Shown in pieces: positions 1 to 5,667 of a stretch of 6,009 nt of DNA. The notes beneath the pieces are model-generated. The model worked only from the letters and a program-made list of their open reading frames with translations. It was not told the DNA's origin and did not search any database. Positions within the stretch are counted from its first letter, which is position 1; each line of letters opens with the position of its first letter. The DNA is from Clostridiales bacterium. Its GTDB lineage: Bacteria; Bacillota; Clostridia; Christensenellales; Aristaeellaceae. The stretch lies in NCBI GenBank assembly GCA_004552515.1, contig SFOF01000137.1, positions 1 to 6,009 of the forward strand, read 5' to 3'. Both the position numbers and the translations under genes were made by a program.

Positions 1-1040
1 AAGCTGCCGTCTCCGTTATAGGCCGTCTCCCTATCCAGCATATCCAGCCAGCCCGTCTCGAACGCGCCGCAGTCGTCGCCCAGCGTGTCGCGGATCATGT
101 ACAGCGAGGGCAGCAGGTAGTCCTGACAATAGCAATAGCGCACGCGCGTATCGCCGCCGATGCGAAGCAGCCGCCCGTCCGGGAAAATGCAGGCGCGGAT
201 CAGCCGCCAGAGCGTCTCCATATGGTGATAGAGCGCCTTGGGGGCCTCAACGCCCCGCCGCCTGCACGAAAAATGCAGCATGGCGATATTGGACAGGCAG
301 ATGACCATATAGCCAACATTCAGATATTCATGATGATTGAGCGCGTAGTCCTCGTAGAAATTCGCGCCGCCATGCCAGGCATAGAGCGGCCGGCCGTCGT
401 AATCGGCGAAGGAGGTTGCGTCCGAGGGAATCGACAGGCCGTTCAGCAGCAGCGCCGTGCCGCGCTCGAGATACTCGGCGCGCCGCGGACAGTCGGGATA
501 CATCATGGCCGCGCGGTGCATGATCGCGCCGCACCAGATGTTGCTCTCCGGCACGTTGGGCGATATGACGCTGCCCGCCACGGCCCGGTGATCCAGCGTC
601 CAGTCGCACTCTGAAATGAGCATCCGGCGAAGGCCGGCCCTGTCCGCGTCGGTCAGGTCGTCCCAGAGGGCCTCCACGCCGTGCATCATGCGCTCAACGC
701 CCAGCGGCGTGAGCCACGTGTGGCCCCAGCGAACGTCGTCGCCCTCCATGCAGTGGTAATCACCGCTCTTGTGACTCGCCAGCGTGAAACGCAGCATGGC
801 CAGCGCCGCGTCCTTCAGCTCGGCGCGCGTCATTCCGGCCGCTTTTTCATCCACATCGGGCAGCGACGCGAGCACGGCAAAGGCCGCAAAGCCCTTCTGA
901 TGCGTCTGGATCCCCCATGTGTCCGTACCCGTGCCGTAATACATCAGATCGAGCCGGTCGGCGGGCCGGAACAGATCCCGCCGGGCGAACGCCGCCCAGT
1001 TTTCAAGCAGTCGCTTATAGTGCAGGCTCAGATCATCCAT
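1..1040 (-). CDS. Conserved hypothetical protein, possible alpha/alpha-toroid lyase-like enzyme (partial, C-terminus beyond left edge)
   Basis: I do not recognise the exact family. The frame is open for 346 codons from ATG at 1040-1038 and leaves the window without a stop. The start is supported by GGAGG 8 nt upstream and a good promoter about 50 bp upstream. No signal peptide or membrane segment is seen at the N-terminus (MDDLSLHYKRLLENW), so a soluble cytoplasmic protein is likely. The sequence is helix-rich and aromatic-rich. Visible blocks are DLMYYGTGTDTWG (residues 31-43), WGHTW (105-109), NVPESNIW (162-169), FYEDYALNHHEY (228-239), VGYMVICLSNIAMLHF (242-257) and a DGRLLRIGGDTRVRY block (288-302). 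The NHHEY block recalls the Asn-His...Tyr motifs of alpha/alpha-toroid polysaccharide lyases such as alginate lyases and heparinase II/III-like proteins. That is a weak inference, and a glycoside hydrolase of similar fold is equally possible. It is transcribed away from the pyr operon, so no link to pyrimidines is implied. Confidence 0.85.
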   Translation of the reverse strand, partial: MDDLSLHYKRLLENWAAFARRDLFRPADRLDLMYYGTGTDTWGIQTHQKGFAAFAVLASLPDVDEKAAGMTRAELKDAALAMLRFTLASHKSGDYHCMEGDDVRWGHTWLTPLGVERMMHGVEALWDDLTDADRAGLRRMLISECDWTLDHRAVAGSVISPNVPESNIWCGAIMHRAAMMYPDCPRRAEYLERGTALLLNGLSIPSDATSFADYDGRPLYAWHGGANFYEDYALNHHEYLNVGYMVICLSNIAMLHFSCRRRGVEAPKALYHHMETLWRLIRACIFPDGRLLRIGGDTRVRYCYCQDYLLPSLYMIRDTLGDDCGAFETGWLDMLDRETAYNGDGS

Positions 1041-1048
1041 CGCTCTTT

Positions 1049-1053
1049 CCTCC
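1049..1053 (-). promoter_or_regulatory. Shine-Dalgarno for the minus-strand gene
   Basis: Read on the minus strand this is GGAGG (extended GGAGGAAAG), 8 nt before the ATG at 1040-1038. It fixes the start of the divergent gene. No other in-frame start codon with a comparable ribosome binding site lies between the predicted promoter and this point. Confidence 0.8.
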
Positions 1054-1086
1054 GTTTTCGCGCGTTTCCTCGCAGCGGTTTCCTTC

Positions 1087-1115
1087 ATTATAGCGCACGC
1101 GCGCCGAATTGTAAA
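1087..1115 (-). promoter_or_regulatory. Sigma-A-type promoter for the minus-strand gene
   Basis: On the minus strand, TTTACA (1115-1110) and TATAAT (1092-1087) are separated by 17 nt, which is one mismatch from the sigma-A/sigma-70 consensus. The expected transcription start is near 1080. That gives a leader of about 40 nt carrying the GGAGG ribosome binding site. The promoter points away from the pyr operon, so the two transcripts diverge and do not overlap. It is a sequence prediction only. Confidence 0.75.
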
Positions 1116-1138
1116 GGATAATCGCATTTACGTTAAGT

Positions 1139-1180
1139 CGGCGCGCTCCCGTCCGATTTTCGCGCGCCGCTCTTCGGACG
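1139..1180. repeat. Two interlocked inverted repeats between the divergent promoters
   Basis: CGGCGCGC (1139-1146) is the exact reverse complement of GCGCGCCG (1162-1169). CGTCCGA (1150-1156) is the exact reverse complement of TCGGACG (1174-1180). The arms alternate in the order A-B-A'-B'. The stretch lies upstream of both predicted -35 elements, so neither transcript should contain it, and any role would be at the DNA level, for example as an operator. The DNA is GC-rich and the arms are short, so chance is a real alternative. An 8-bp direct repeat, CGCATTTA, also occurs at 1123-1130 and 1179-1186. Confidence 0.4.
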
Positions 1181-1188
1181 CATTTAAC

Positions 1189-1217
1189 TTGACAGGCGCG
1201 CCCTTTTCCCGTATAAT
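1189..1217 (+). promoter_or_regulatory. Perfect-consensus sigma-A promoter of the pyr operon
   Basis: TTGACA (1189-1194) and TATAAT (1212-1217) are separated by exactly 17 nt, matching the ideal housekeeping sigma factor promoter. Initiation is expected at an A near 1224, just before the first paired base of the leader structure at 1225. So strong a promoter fits an operon whose output is set mainly by attenuation after initiation. No other promoter is apparent before pyrC. Confidence 0.92.
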
Positions 1218-1224
1218 AGGCACA

Positions 1225-1266
1225 ATGAATCTTTAAATCGGTACAGAGATGCCGGCAAGATGTCAT
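1225..1266 (+). promoter_or_regulatory. PyrR-binding RNA element (anti-antiterminator) in the pyr leader
   Basis: The leader RNA can fold as follows. A lower stem pairs 1225-1233 (AUGAAUCUU) with 1257-1266, with G1262 bulged. A purine-rich internal loop, UAAA (1234-1237), lies opposite C1256. The upper stem pairs CGGUA (1239-1243) with UGCCG (1250-1254) and is closed by the hexaloop CAGAGA (1244-1249). The CAGAGA hexaloop, the UUUAAA side and the GCAAG side match the known Bacillus pyr binding loops, in which UMP-bound PyrR stabilises this hairpin. Stabilising it sequesters 1253-1266, which are needed for the antiterminator, so the downstream terminator can form. pyrR itself is not in the window. 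The motif and fold were recognised by eye, without a covariance search. Confidence 0.88.
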
Positions 1267-1334
1267 AGCTTTCCATGCCCTTTTCAGGCCGTGCGCCGAA
1301 TGGGGAGGTCTGTATACAGCTATTCGCCTTGCCG
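1253..1334 (+). promoter_or_regulatory. Antiterminator structure of the pyr leader
   Basis: CGGCAAG (1253-1259) is the exact complement of CUUGCCG (1328-1334), the 5' arm of the terminator. The helix can continue with U1261-G1326 and G1262-C1325, then AUAGC (1265-1269) with GCUAU (1319-1323). Inside, UUUCCAU (1270-1276) can pair with AUGGGGA (1300-1306) using two G-U pairs. This fold excludes both the PyrR-binding hairpin, which shares 1253-1266, and the terminator, which shares 1328-1334. It should be the default when UMP is low, letting RNA polymerase read into pyrC. Confidence 0.8.
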
Positions 1335-1355
1335 CGCGGCAGGGCGTTTTTTCTT
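1325..1355 (+). terminator. Intrinsic terminator (attenuator) in the pyr leader
   Basis: A 9-bp stem with one G-U pair joins CGCCUUGCC (1325-1333) to GGCAGGGCG (1338-1346) around the tetraloop GCGC. It is followed at once by six U residues (1347-1352), then C and two more U. This is a classic Rho-independent terminator placed 28 nt upstream of the pyrC start codon. That position indicates regulated premature termination, since no gene ends here. It is also a strong reason not to extend pyrC upstream across it. Confidence 0.9.
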
Positions 1356-1369
1356 GCCGCGACTCTGAG

Positions 1370-1376
1370 AAGGGAG
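1370..1376 (+). promoter_or_regulatory. Shine-Dalgarno fixing the pyrC start
   Basis: AAGGGAG lies 6 nt before ATG 1383-1385. The same frame is open up to an earlier ATG at 1275, but that ATG lacks a good ribosome binding site and its extension would translate through the attenuator hairpin. This site therefore decides the start. Confidence 0.75.
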
Positions 1377-1382
1377 CCGGAT

Positions 1383-2642
1383 ATGTCGTTTCTCATCGAG
1401 GGATGCCGCGTTTACGCCGGCGGGCAGCTTGTCTCCCGTCCGCTGGGCGTTTCGGACGGGCGCATTGTTTCCGCCGATACGGTTTCGAACGCCCCCGTGT
1501 TTCATTTTGACGATTGCGTTTTATTGCCCGGTTTCGTGGATGTTCATGTTCATCTGCGTGAGCCGGGCTTTTCTTATAAGGAAACGATCGGCACGGGCAC
1601 GCTGGCCGCGGCGCACGGCGGCTTTACGGCCGTGTGCGCCATGCCCAATCTGAATCCCGTGCCCGACAGCGTTGAATCGCTGAATATTCAGCGGGAGATG
1701 ATCCGCCGTGCCGCACGCGTGGAGGTTTTTCCCTACGGCGCGCTGACCGTCGGCGAAAGGGGCGAGCGAATCGCCGATCTCGAGGGCATGGCCCCGAACG
1801 TCATCGCGTTTTCCGACGACGGACGCGGCGTGCAGGACGCCGCGATCATGCGCGAGGCCATGACGCGCGCGGCGGCGCTTCGCAAGATCGTCGCGGCGCA
1901 CTGCGAGGACAATGCGCTGCTGAACGGCGGCTACATCCACGCGGGGCGCTATGCCAAGGCGCACAATCACCGCGGCATCGTCTCCGAGAGCGAATGGCGA
2001 CCGATCGAGCGCGACCTGAAGCTGGCGGACGAGACGAAATGCGCCTATCACGTCTGCCACGTCTCGACAAAGGAAAGCGTCGCGCTGATCCGCGCGGCCA
2101 AGAAGAGCAGCGTAAACGTCACCTGCGAGACCGCGCCGCACTACCTCACGCTGTGCGAGGACGATTTGCAGGAGCACGGCCGCTTCAAGATGAACCCGCC
2201 GCTGCGCGCCGCCGCCGACCGCGACGCGCTGCTCGAGGGCCTGTGCGACGGCACGATCGACATGATCGCCACCGACCACGCGCCGCACGCCGCCGAGGAA
2301 AAGGCGCGCGGCCTCGAGGGCAGTCCGATGGGCGTCGTGGGGCTGGAAACCGCCTTCCCGGTGCTCTATACCGCCCTGGCGCGGCGCGGCGTAATCACGC
2401 TCGAGCGGCTGATCGAGCTGATGGCCTTCTCCCCCGCCCATCGCTTCGGCCTTGAGCGTTCATGGGGCGAGGGCGCGCGCGCCGATTTTACGATATTCGA
2501 TCTCCGCAGACAATACACAATCGATCCGGCCACATTTCTCTCGATGGGACACGCCACGCCGTTCGAAGGCCGCGCAGTCTATGGCGAATGCCTCATGACT
2601 GTCCATAACGGCCAAATCGTCTGGCAAAAGGACGCTCGATAA
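1383..2642 (+). CDS. pyrC: Dihydroorotase, class I type
   Basis: Cytoplasmic zinc amidohydrolase that reversibly cyclises N-carbamoyl-L-aspartate to L-dihydroorotate, the third step of UMP synthesis. The product has 419 residues, usual for the Bacillus-type enzyme. A short N-terminal beta region leads into GFVDVHVHLREPG (residues 50-62), with metal ligands H55 and H57. Then follow the AMPN segment (86-89), FSDDG (143-147; candidate bridging aspartate), AAHCED (171-176; H173), HVCHVSTKE (223-231; H226), CETAPHYL (248-255) and ATDHAPH (296-302; D298). All expected catalytic positions are present, so it should be active. ATG 1383 is preferred over ATG 1275, which adds 36 residues read through the leader terminator. 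It is first in the operon, directly behind the PyrR attenuator. Its stop overlaps the pyrK ribosome binding site by one base. The first 60 or so codons are visibly less GC-rich than the rest. Confidence 0.96.
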   Translation: MSFLIEGCRVYAGGQLVSRPLGVSDGRIVSADTVSNAPVFHFDDCVLLPGFVDVHVHLREPGFSYKETIGTGTLAAAHGGFTAVCAMPNLNPVPDSVESLNIQREMIRRAARVEVFPYGALTVGERGERIADLEGMAPNVIAFSDDGRGVQDAAIMREAMTRAAALRKIVAAHCEDNALLNGGYIHAGRYAKAHNHRGIVSESEWRPIERDLKLADETKCAYHVCHVSTKESVALIRAAKKSSVNVTCETAPHYLTLCEDDLQEHGRFKMNPPLRAAADRDALLEGLCDGTIDMIATDHAPHAAEEKARGLEGSPMGVVGLETAFPVLYTALARRGVITLERLIELMAFSPAHRFGLERSWGEGARADFTIFDLRRQYTIDPATFLSMGHATPFEGRAVYGECLMTVHNGQIVWQKDAR

Positions 2643-2654
2643 GGAGGATATGAC

Positions 2655-3386
2655 ATGATTCAGGGGCAGTACCTCGTCCGTTCCAACACGCCGCTCACAA
2701 AGAGCATGATGCAGCTCTCTCTTGAGGGCGACACGAGCGCCATCAAAGCGCCGGGACAGTTCGTCAACATCAAGCTGGACGGTTTCTATCTGCGCCGCCC
2801 GCTCTCCGTGTGCGACTGGAACGAAAACCGCATCACGCTGCTCTACAAAATCGTCGGCGACGGCACGCGCGCGCTTTCCCGCATGGTGCCCGGCCAGTCG
2901 CTGGATGTGCTCTGCGGCCTGGGCAACGGCTTCATGATCGACAAGGGCGGCAAAAAGCCGCTGCTCATCGGCGGCGGCGCGGGAATCGCTCCCATGTACG
3001 GGCTGGGGCGCGTGCTGCTCGAAAGAGGCGTTGAGCCGACGGTCGTGCTGGGCTTCAATACGCGCGAGGAAATCTTCTACAAGCGCGAGATGGAAGCGGC
3101 CGGACTGAATGTGGTCGTCTGCACGGCCGACGGCAGCTTCGGCGCGAAGGGCTACCCCAGCGACCTTATGGGCGAGCTTGAGCACGATTACTTCTACGCC
3201 TGCGGCCCCGAGGCGATGTTCCGCGCGATTGAAGCGGCCGCGCGCACGTCCGGCCAGTACAGCTTCGAGGAGCGCATGGGCTGCGGCTTCGGCGCGTGCA
3301 TGGGCTGCACCTGCCGCACCAAATACGGCAACAAACGCATCTGCAAAGACGGCCCCGTGCTGATGAGGGAGGAAGTCATATGGTAA
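2655..3386 (+). CDS. pyrK: Dihydroorotate dehydrogenase B, electron transfer subunit
   Basis: Carries FAD and a [2Fe-2S] cluster and passes electrons from the FMN of PyrD to NAD+. The two proteins form a PyrD2-PyrK2 heterotetramer in family members such as the Lactococcus enzyme. The product has 243 residues, close to the usual length. An N-terminal ferredoxin-reductase beta barrel contains RRPLSVCD (47-54) for FAD. A nucleotide-binding domain follows with IGGGAGIAPM (105-114) and YACGPEAMF (181-189). The C-terminal cluster motif has cysteines at 210, 215, 218 and 230 (C-x4-C-x2-C-x11-C), ending in ICKDGPV (229-235). All four ligands are present. An extra cysteine, C220, lies next to them. 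AGGAGG at 2642-2647 sits 7 nt before the ATG. The gene follows pyrC by 12 nt and overlaps pyrD by 7 nt, which fits coordinated synthesis of the two subunits. Confidence 0.96.
   Translation: MIQGQYLVRSNTPLTKSMMQLSLEGDTSAIKAPGQFVNIKLDGFYLRRPLSVCDWNENRITLLYKIVGDGTRALSRMVPGQSLDVLCGLGNGFMIDKGGKKPLLIGGGAGIAPMYGLGRVLLERGVEPTVVLGFNTREEIFYKREMEAAGLNVVVCTADGSFGAKGYPSDLMGELEHDYFYACGPEAMFRAIEAAARTSGQYSFEERMGCGFGACMGCTCRTKYGNKRICKDGPVLMREEVIW
3367..3372 (+). promoter_or_regulatory. Shine-Dalgarno fixing the pyrD start inside pyrK
   Basis: GGGAGG lies within the last codons of pyrK, 7 nt before ATG 3380-3382. An in-frame ATG 28 codons upstream (3296) also exists, but it would lie deep in the pyrK iron-sulfur motif and adds residues unlike any PyrD. 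This site selects the downstream start. Confidence 0.8.
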
Positions 3387-4291
3387 ATACCCGCGTTTCG
3401 CTGAACGACATCACTCTGGACAACCCGGTCATCGCGGCCAGCGGCACCTTCGGCTACGGCCACGAATTCGCCGAGCTGTACGACATCAACTGTCTGGGCA
3501 CGTTCTCCTTCAAGGGCACGACCCGCGAGCCGCGCTACGGCAACCCCACGCCGCGCATCGCCGAGTGCCCCTCCGGCCTGATCAACGCCATCGGCCTGCA
3601 AAATCCGGGCATCGACAAAGTGATCGGCGAGGAAATCCCCAAGATCCGCCAGTGCTTCCGCAAGCCGGTGATCGCCAACATCAGCGGCTTTTCCGAGGAT
3701 GAATACGTCCAGTGCGTCGAAAAGATCGACGCGTGCCCCGAGGTCGGCTGGATCGAGATCAACATCAGCTGCCCCAACGTCCACGGCGGCGGCATGGCCT
3801 TCGGCACCACGCCGGAAGCCGCCGCGCGCATCACCGGCCTTGTGCGCCGCGTGACGAAGAAGCCGCTGTGGATCAAGCTCTCCCCCAACGTGACCGACAT
3901 CGCCGCCATCGCCCGCGCCTGCGAGGATGCGGGGGCCGACGCGATCAGCCTGATCAACACCATCATGGGGATGCGCATCGATCTCAAAACGCGCCGCCCC
4001 GCCGTGGCCGGCATCACCGGCGGCCTGTCGGGCGAGGCGATCCGGCCCGTGGCGCTGCGCATGGTCTATCAGGTTTACGAGGCGGTCAAAATTCCGGTCG
4101 TCGGCATCGGCGGCGTTTCCTGCGCGGAGGACGTGCTGGAAATGATGCTGGCCGGCGCGACGGCGGTTCAGGTAGGCGCGGCCAATCTGGTCAACCCCTT
4201 CGCCTGCCGCGATATCGTGCGGGATCTGCCCGCCGTCATGGAAAAATACGGCATCACCGCTCTCACCGACATCATAGGAGGCGCGCACTGA
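3380..4291 (+). CDS. pyrD: Dihydroorotate dehydrogenase, class 1B catalytic subunit
   Basis: FMN-containing TIM-barrel enzyme that oxidises dihydroorotate to orotate in the cytoplasm, with NAD+ as final acceptor through PyrK. The 303 residues match the class. Visible motifs are SGTFGYG (21-27), FKGTT (44-48) with the flavin-site lysine K45, NPTPRI (55-60), INAIGLQNPG (68-77) and EINISCPNVHGGG (126-138). The last holds the active-site C131, the base that separates class 1 enzymes from the serine-using class 2 enzymes. WIKLSPN (164-170), GGLSG (214-218) and VGIGGV (241-246) complete the phosphate and flavin site. Class 1B rather than 1A is inferred from the PyrK partner immediately upstream and the overall similarity. 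The start at 3380 overlaps the end of pyrK by 7 nt and is preferred over an in-frame ATG at 3296. pyrF begins one base after its stop. Confidence 0.96.
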   Translation: MVNTRVSLNDITLDNPVIAASGTFGYGHEFAELYDINCLGTFSFKGTTREPRYGNPTPRIAECPSGLINAIGLQNPGIDKVIGEEIPKIRQCFRKPVIANISGFSEDEYVQCVEKIDACPEVGWIEINISCPNVHGGGMAFGTTPEAAARITGLVRRVTKKPLWIKLSPNVTDIAAIARACEDAGADAISLINTIMGMRIDLKTRRPAVAGITGGLSGEAIRPVALRMVYQVYEAVKIPVVGIGGVSCAEDVLEMMLAGATAVQVGAANLVNPFACRDIVRDLPAVMEKYGITALTDIIGGAH

Positions 4292-4292
4292 T

Positions 4293-4991
4293 ATGGGCAA
4301 GGACGTTATCGTCGCCTGCGACTTTGCAGGCCGCAGACAGGTTTTTGACTTTCTGGATCAGTTCACCGATAAAAAGCCGTATCTCAAGATCGGCATGGAA
4401 CTGTTCTATGCCGAAGGGCCGCAGATCGTGCGCGACATCAAGGCGCGCGGCCATAAGATATTCCTCGATCTCAAGCTGTGCGACATTCCCAACACGGTCA
4501 GGAAGAGCATGGCCGTGCTGAGCGGGCTGGACGTAGACATGACCAACCTGCACGCCTTCGGCACCGCCGATATGATGCGCGCCGCGCTCGAAGGGCTCAC
4601 CCGCCCCGACGGCACGCGCCCGCTGCTCATCGCCGTGACGCAGCTCACCTCCACCACCGAGGAGCGCATGAAAAACGAGCTGTACATCGACCGTCCGCTC
4701 GACGAGGTGGTGCTGGGCTATGCGCAGAACGCGCGCGCTGCCGGACTGGACGGCGTGGTCTGCTCGCCGCTCGAAGCCGGCAAGGTACATGCGGCGTGCG
4801 GCGCGTCCTTCCTCACCGTCACGCCCGGCGTGCGCTTTGCCGGCGGCGACGTGGGCGATCAGGCGCGCGTGACCACCCCCGAACGCGCCCGCGAGCTGGG
4901 CAGCGACTACATCGTCGTCGGCCGCCCGATCACCGCCGCGGCCGATCCCGTGGCCGCCTATGAGCGCTGCCTGCGCGAATTTGTGCTGTAA
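4293..4991 (+). CDS. pyrF: Orotidine 5'-phosphate decarboxylase
   Basis: Cytoplasmic TIM-barrel enzyme that decarboxylates OMP to UMP, the last step of the pathway, without a cofactor. The product has 232 residues, typical for the short bacterial group 1 form. The catalytic signature DLKLCDIPNTV (59-69) supplies D59, K61 and D64, with D10 (VACDF) and K32 (YLKIG) earlier. TPGVR (177-181) and VVGRPIT (208-214) form the phosphate-binding end. All key residues are present. AGGAGG at 4276-4281, inside the end of pyrD, lies 11 nt before the ATG, slightly farther than ideal. One base separates it from the pyrD stop, so translational coupling is likely. The 34 nt after it, before pyrE, hold the pyrE ribosome binding site and no terminator or promoter that I can see. 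Confidence 0.96.
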   Translation: MGKDVIVACDFAGRRQVFDFLDQFTDKKPYLKIGMELFYAEGPQIVRDIKARGHKIFLDLKLCDIPNTVRKSMAVLSGLDVDMTNLHAFGTADMMRAALEGLTRPDGTRPLLIAVTQLTSTTEERMKNELYIDRPLDEVVLGYAQNARAAGLDGVVCSPLEAGKVHAACGASFLTVTPGVRFAGGDVGDQARVTTPERARELGSDYIVVGRPITAAADPVAAYERCLREFVL

Positions 4992-5025
4992 ATCCACTTT
5001 TTGAACCAGAAAGGACACACATAAA

Positions 5026-5667
5026 ATGAAAGAACTCATCGCCCGCGATCTTCTCTCCATCGGCGCGGTTTTCCTGCGCCCCGAGGAGCCGTTCACCTGG
5101 GCCAGCGGCATCAAGAGCCCCATCTACTGCGACAACCGCCTGACGCTGACCGCCCCCGCCGTGCGCAACGACGTTGAAAACGGCCTCGTCGAGCTGATTC
5201 GGCGCGAATATCCGGACGCGCAGGTGCTGATGGGCACCTCGACCGCCGGCATCGCCCACGCCGCCATCGCCGCGCACATCATGGGTCTGCCCATGGGCTA
5301 TGTGCGCTCCGGCGCGAAGGATCACGGTCGCAACAACCGCATCGAGGGCAAGCTCGAGGCGGGTCAGCGCGTCGTCGTCGTCGAGGATCTGATCTCGACC
5401 GCGGGCAGCGCGCTGGACGTCGTGGAGGCGCTGCGCGAGGCGGGCGCGGAGGTGCTGGGGATCGCCAGCCTGTTCACCTACGGCATGAAGAAGGGCCTTG
5501 ACCGCATGGCCGCCGCCCATGTGCGCAACGTCTCGCTGACCGATTTCGACACCGTTGTGGCCGTGGCCGCGCGGGACGGCCTGATCCAAAGCGGAGACGT
5601 CGCCCGCCTGCTTGCCTTCCGCGATCATCCCGAGGACGAAAGCTGGATTGGAGGAAAAAACGCATGA
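5026..5667 (+). CDS. pyrE: Orotate phosphoribosyltransferase
   Basis: Transfers phosphoribosyl from PRPP to orotate, giving OMP, the substrate of PyrF. The enzyme works as a cytoplasmic dimer in which one subunit's flexible loop closes the other's active site. The product has 213 residues, the usual length. FTWASGIKSPIYCDNR (23-38) is the N-terminal orotate-site region typical of PyrE. KDHG (98-101), within the flexible loop at about 94-108, supplies the mobile lysine and histidine. VVVVEDLISTAGSA (116-129) is the PRPP-binding motif, with acidic residues E120 and D121. The common second glycine of STGGS is alanine here (STAGS), a known kind of variation. AGAAAGGA at 5008-5015 lies 10 nt before the ATG. 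Its stop overlaps the pyrB start in an ATGA junction. Confidence 0.95.
   Translation: MKELIARDLLSIGAVFLRPEEPFTWASGIKSPIYCDNRLTLTAPAVRNDVENGLVELIRREYPDAQVLMGTSTAGIAHAAIAAHIMGLPMGYVRSGAKDHGRNNRIEGKLEAGQRVVVVEDLISTAGSALDVVEALREAGAEVLGIASLFTYGMKKGLDRMAAAHVRNVSLTDFDTVVAVAARDGLIQSGDVARLLAFRDHPEDESWIGGKNA

Noticed and set aside
222..1121. Plus-strand open frames at 222-614 and 681-1121
   Set aside because: Both lie opposite the minus-strand gene, whose frame is open through the whole interval with its own promoter and ribosome binding site. Their translations look like antisense, rich in Arg, Gln, His and Ala.
1225..1236. Possible leader peptide (ATG AAT CTT TAA)
   Set aside because: It has only three codons and no ribosome binding site, since it sits at the predicted transcript start. 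Attenuation here is explained by the PyrR hairpin and needs no translated leader.
1310..1319. CTGTATACAG palindrome in the leader
   Set aside because: As RNA it gives only a 3-bp hairpin and it lies within the antiterminator insert. It is likely incidental.
1521..2441. 306-codon minus-strand open frame opposite pyrC
   Set aside because: It is an antisense shadow of an unambiguous dihydroorotase. It shows no ribosome binding site or domain.
1275..2642. Longer pyrC form starting at ATG 1275 (455 codons)
   Set aside because: The extra 36 codons cross the leader antiterminator and terminator, the upstream ATG lacks a suitably placed ribosome binding site, and the extension does not resemble the dihydroorotase N-terminus. 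ATG 1383 with AAGGGAG is better.
3194..4300. 368-codon minus-strand open frame opposite pyrK/pyrD/pyrF
   Set aside because: It mirrors the high-GC coding frame on the other strand, is compositionally odd (many Asp, Ala, Gly, His and Val in low-complexity runs), has no recognisable domain, and crosses three well-supported genes.
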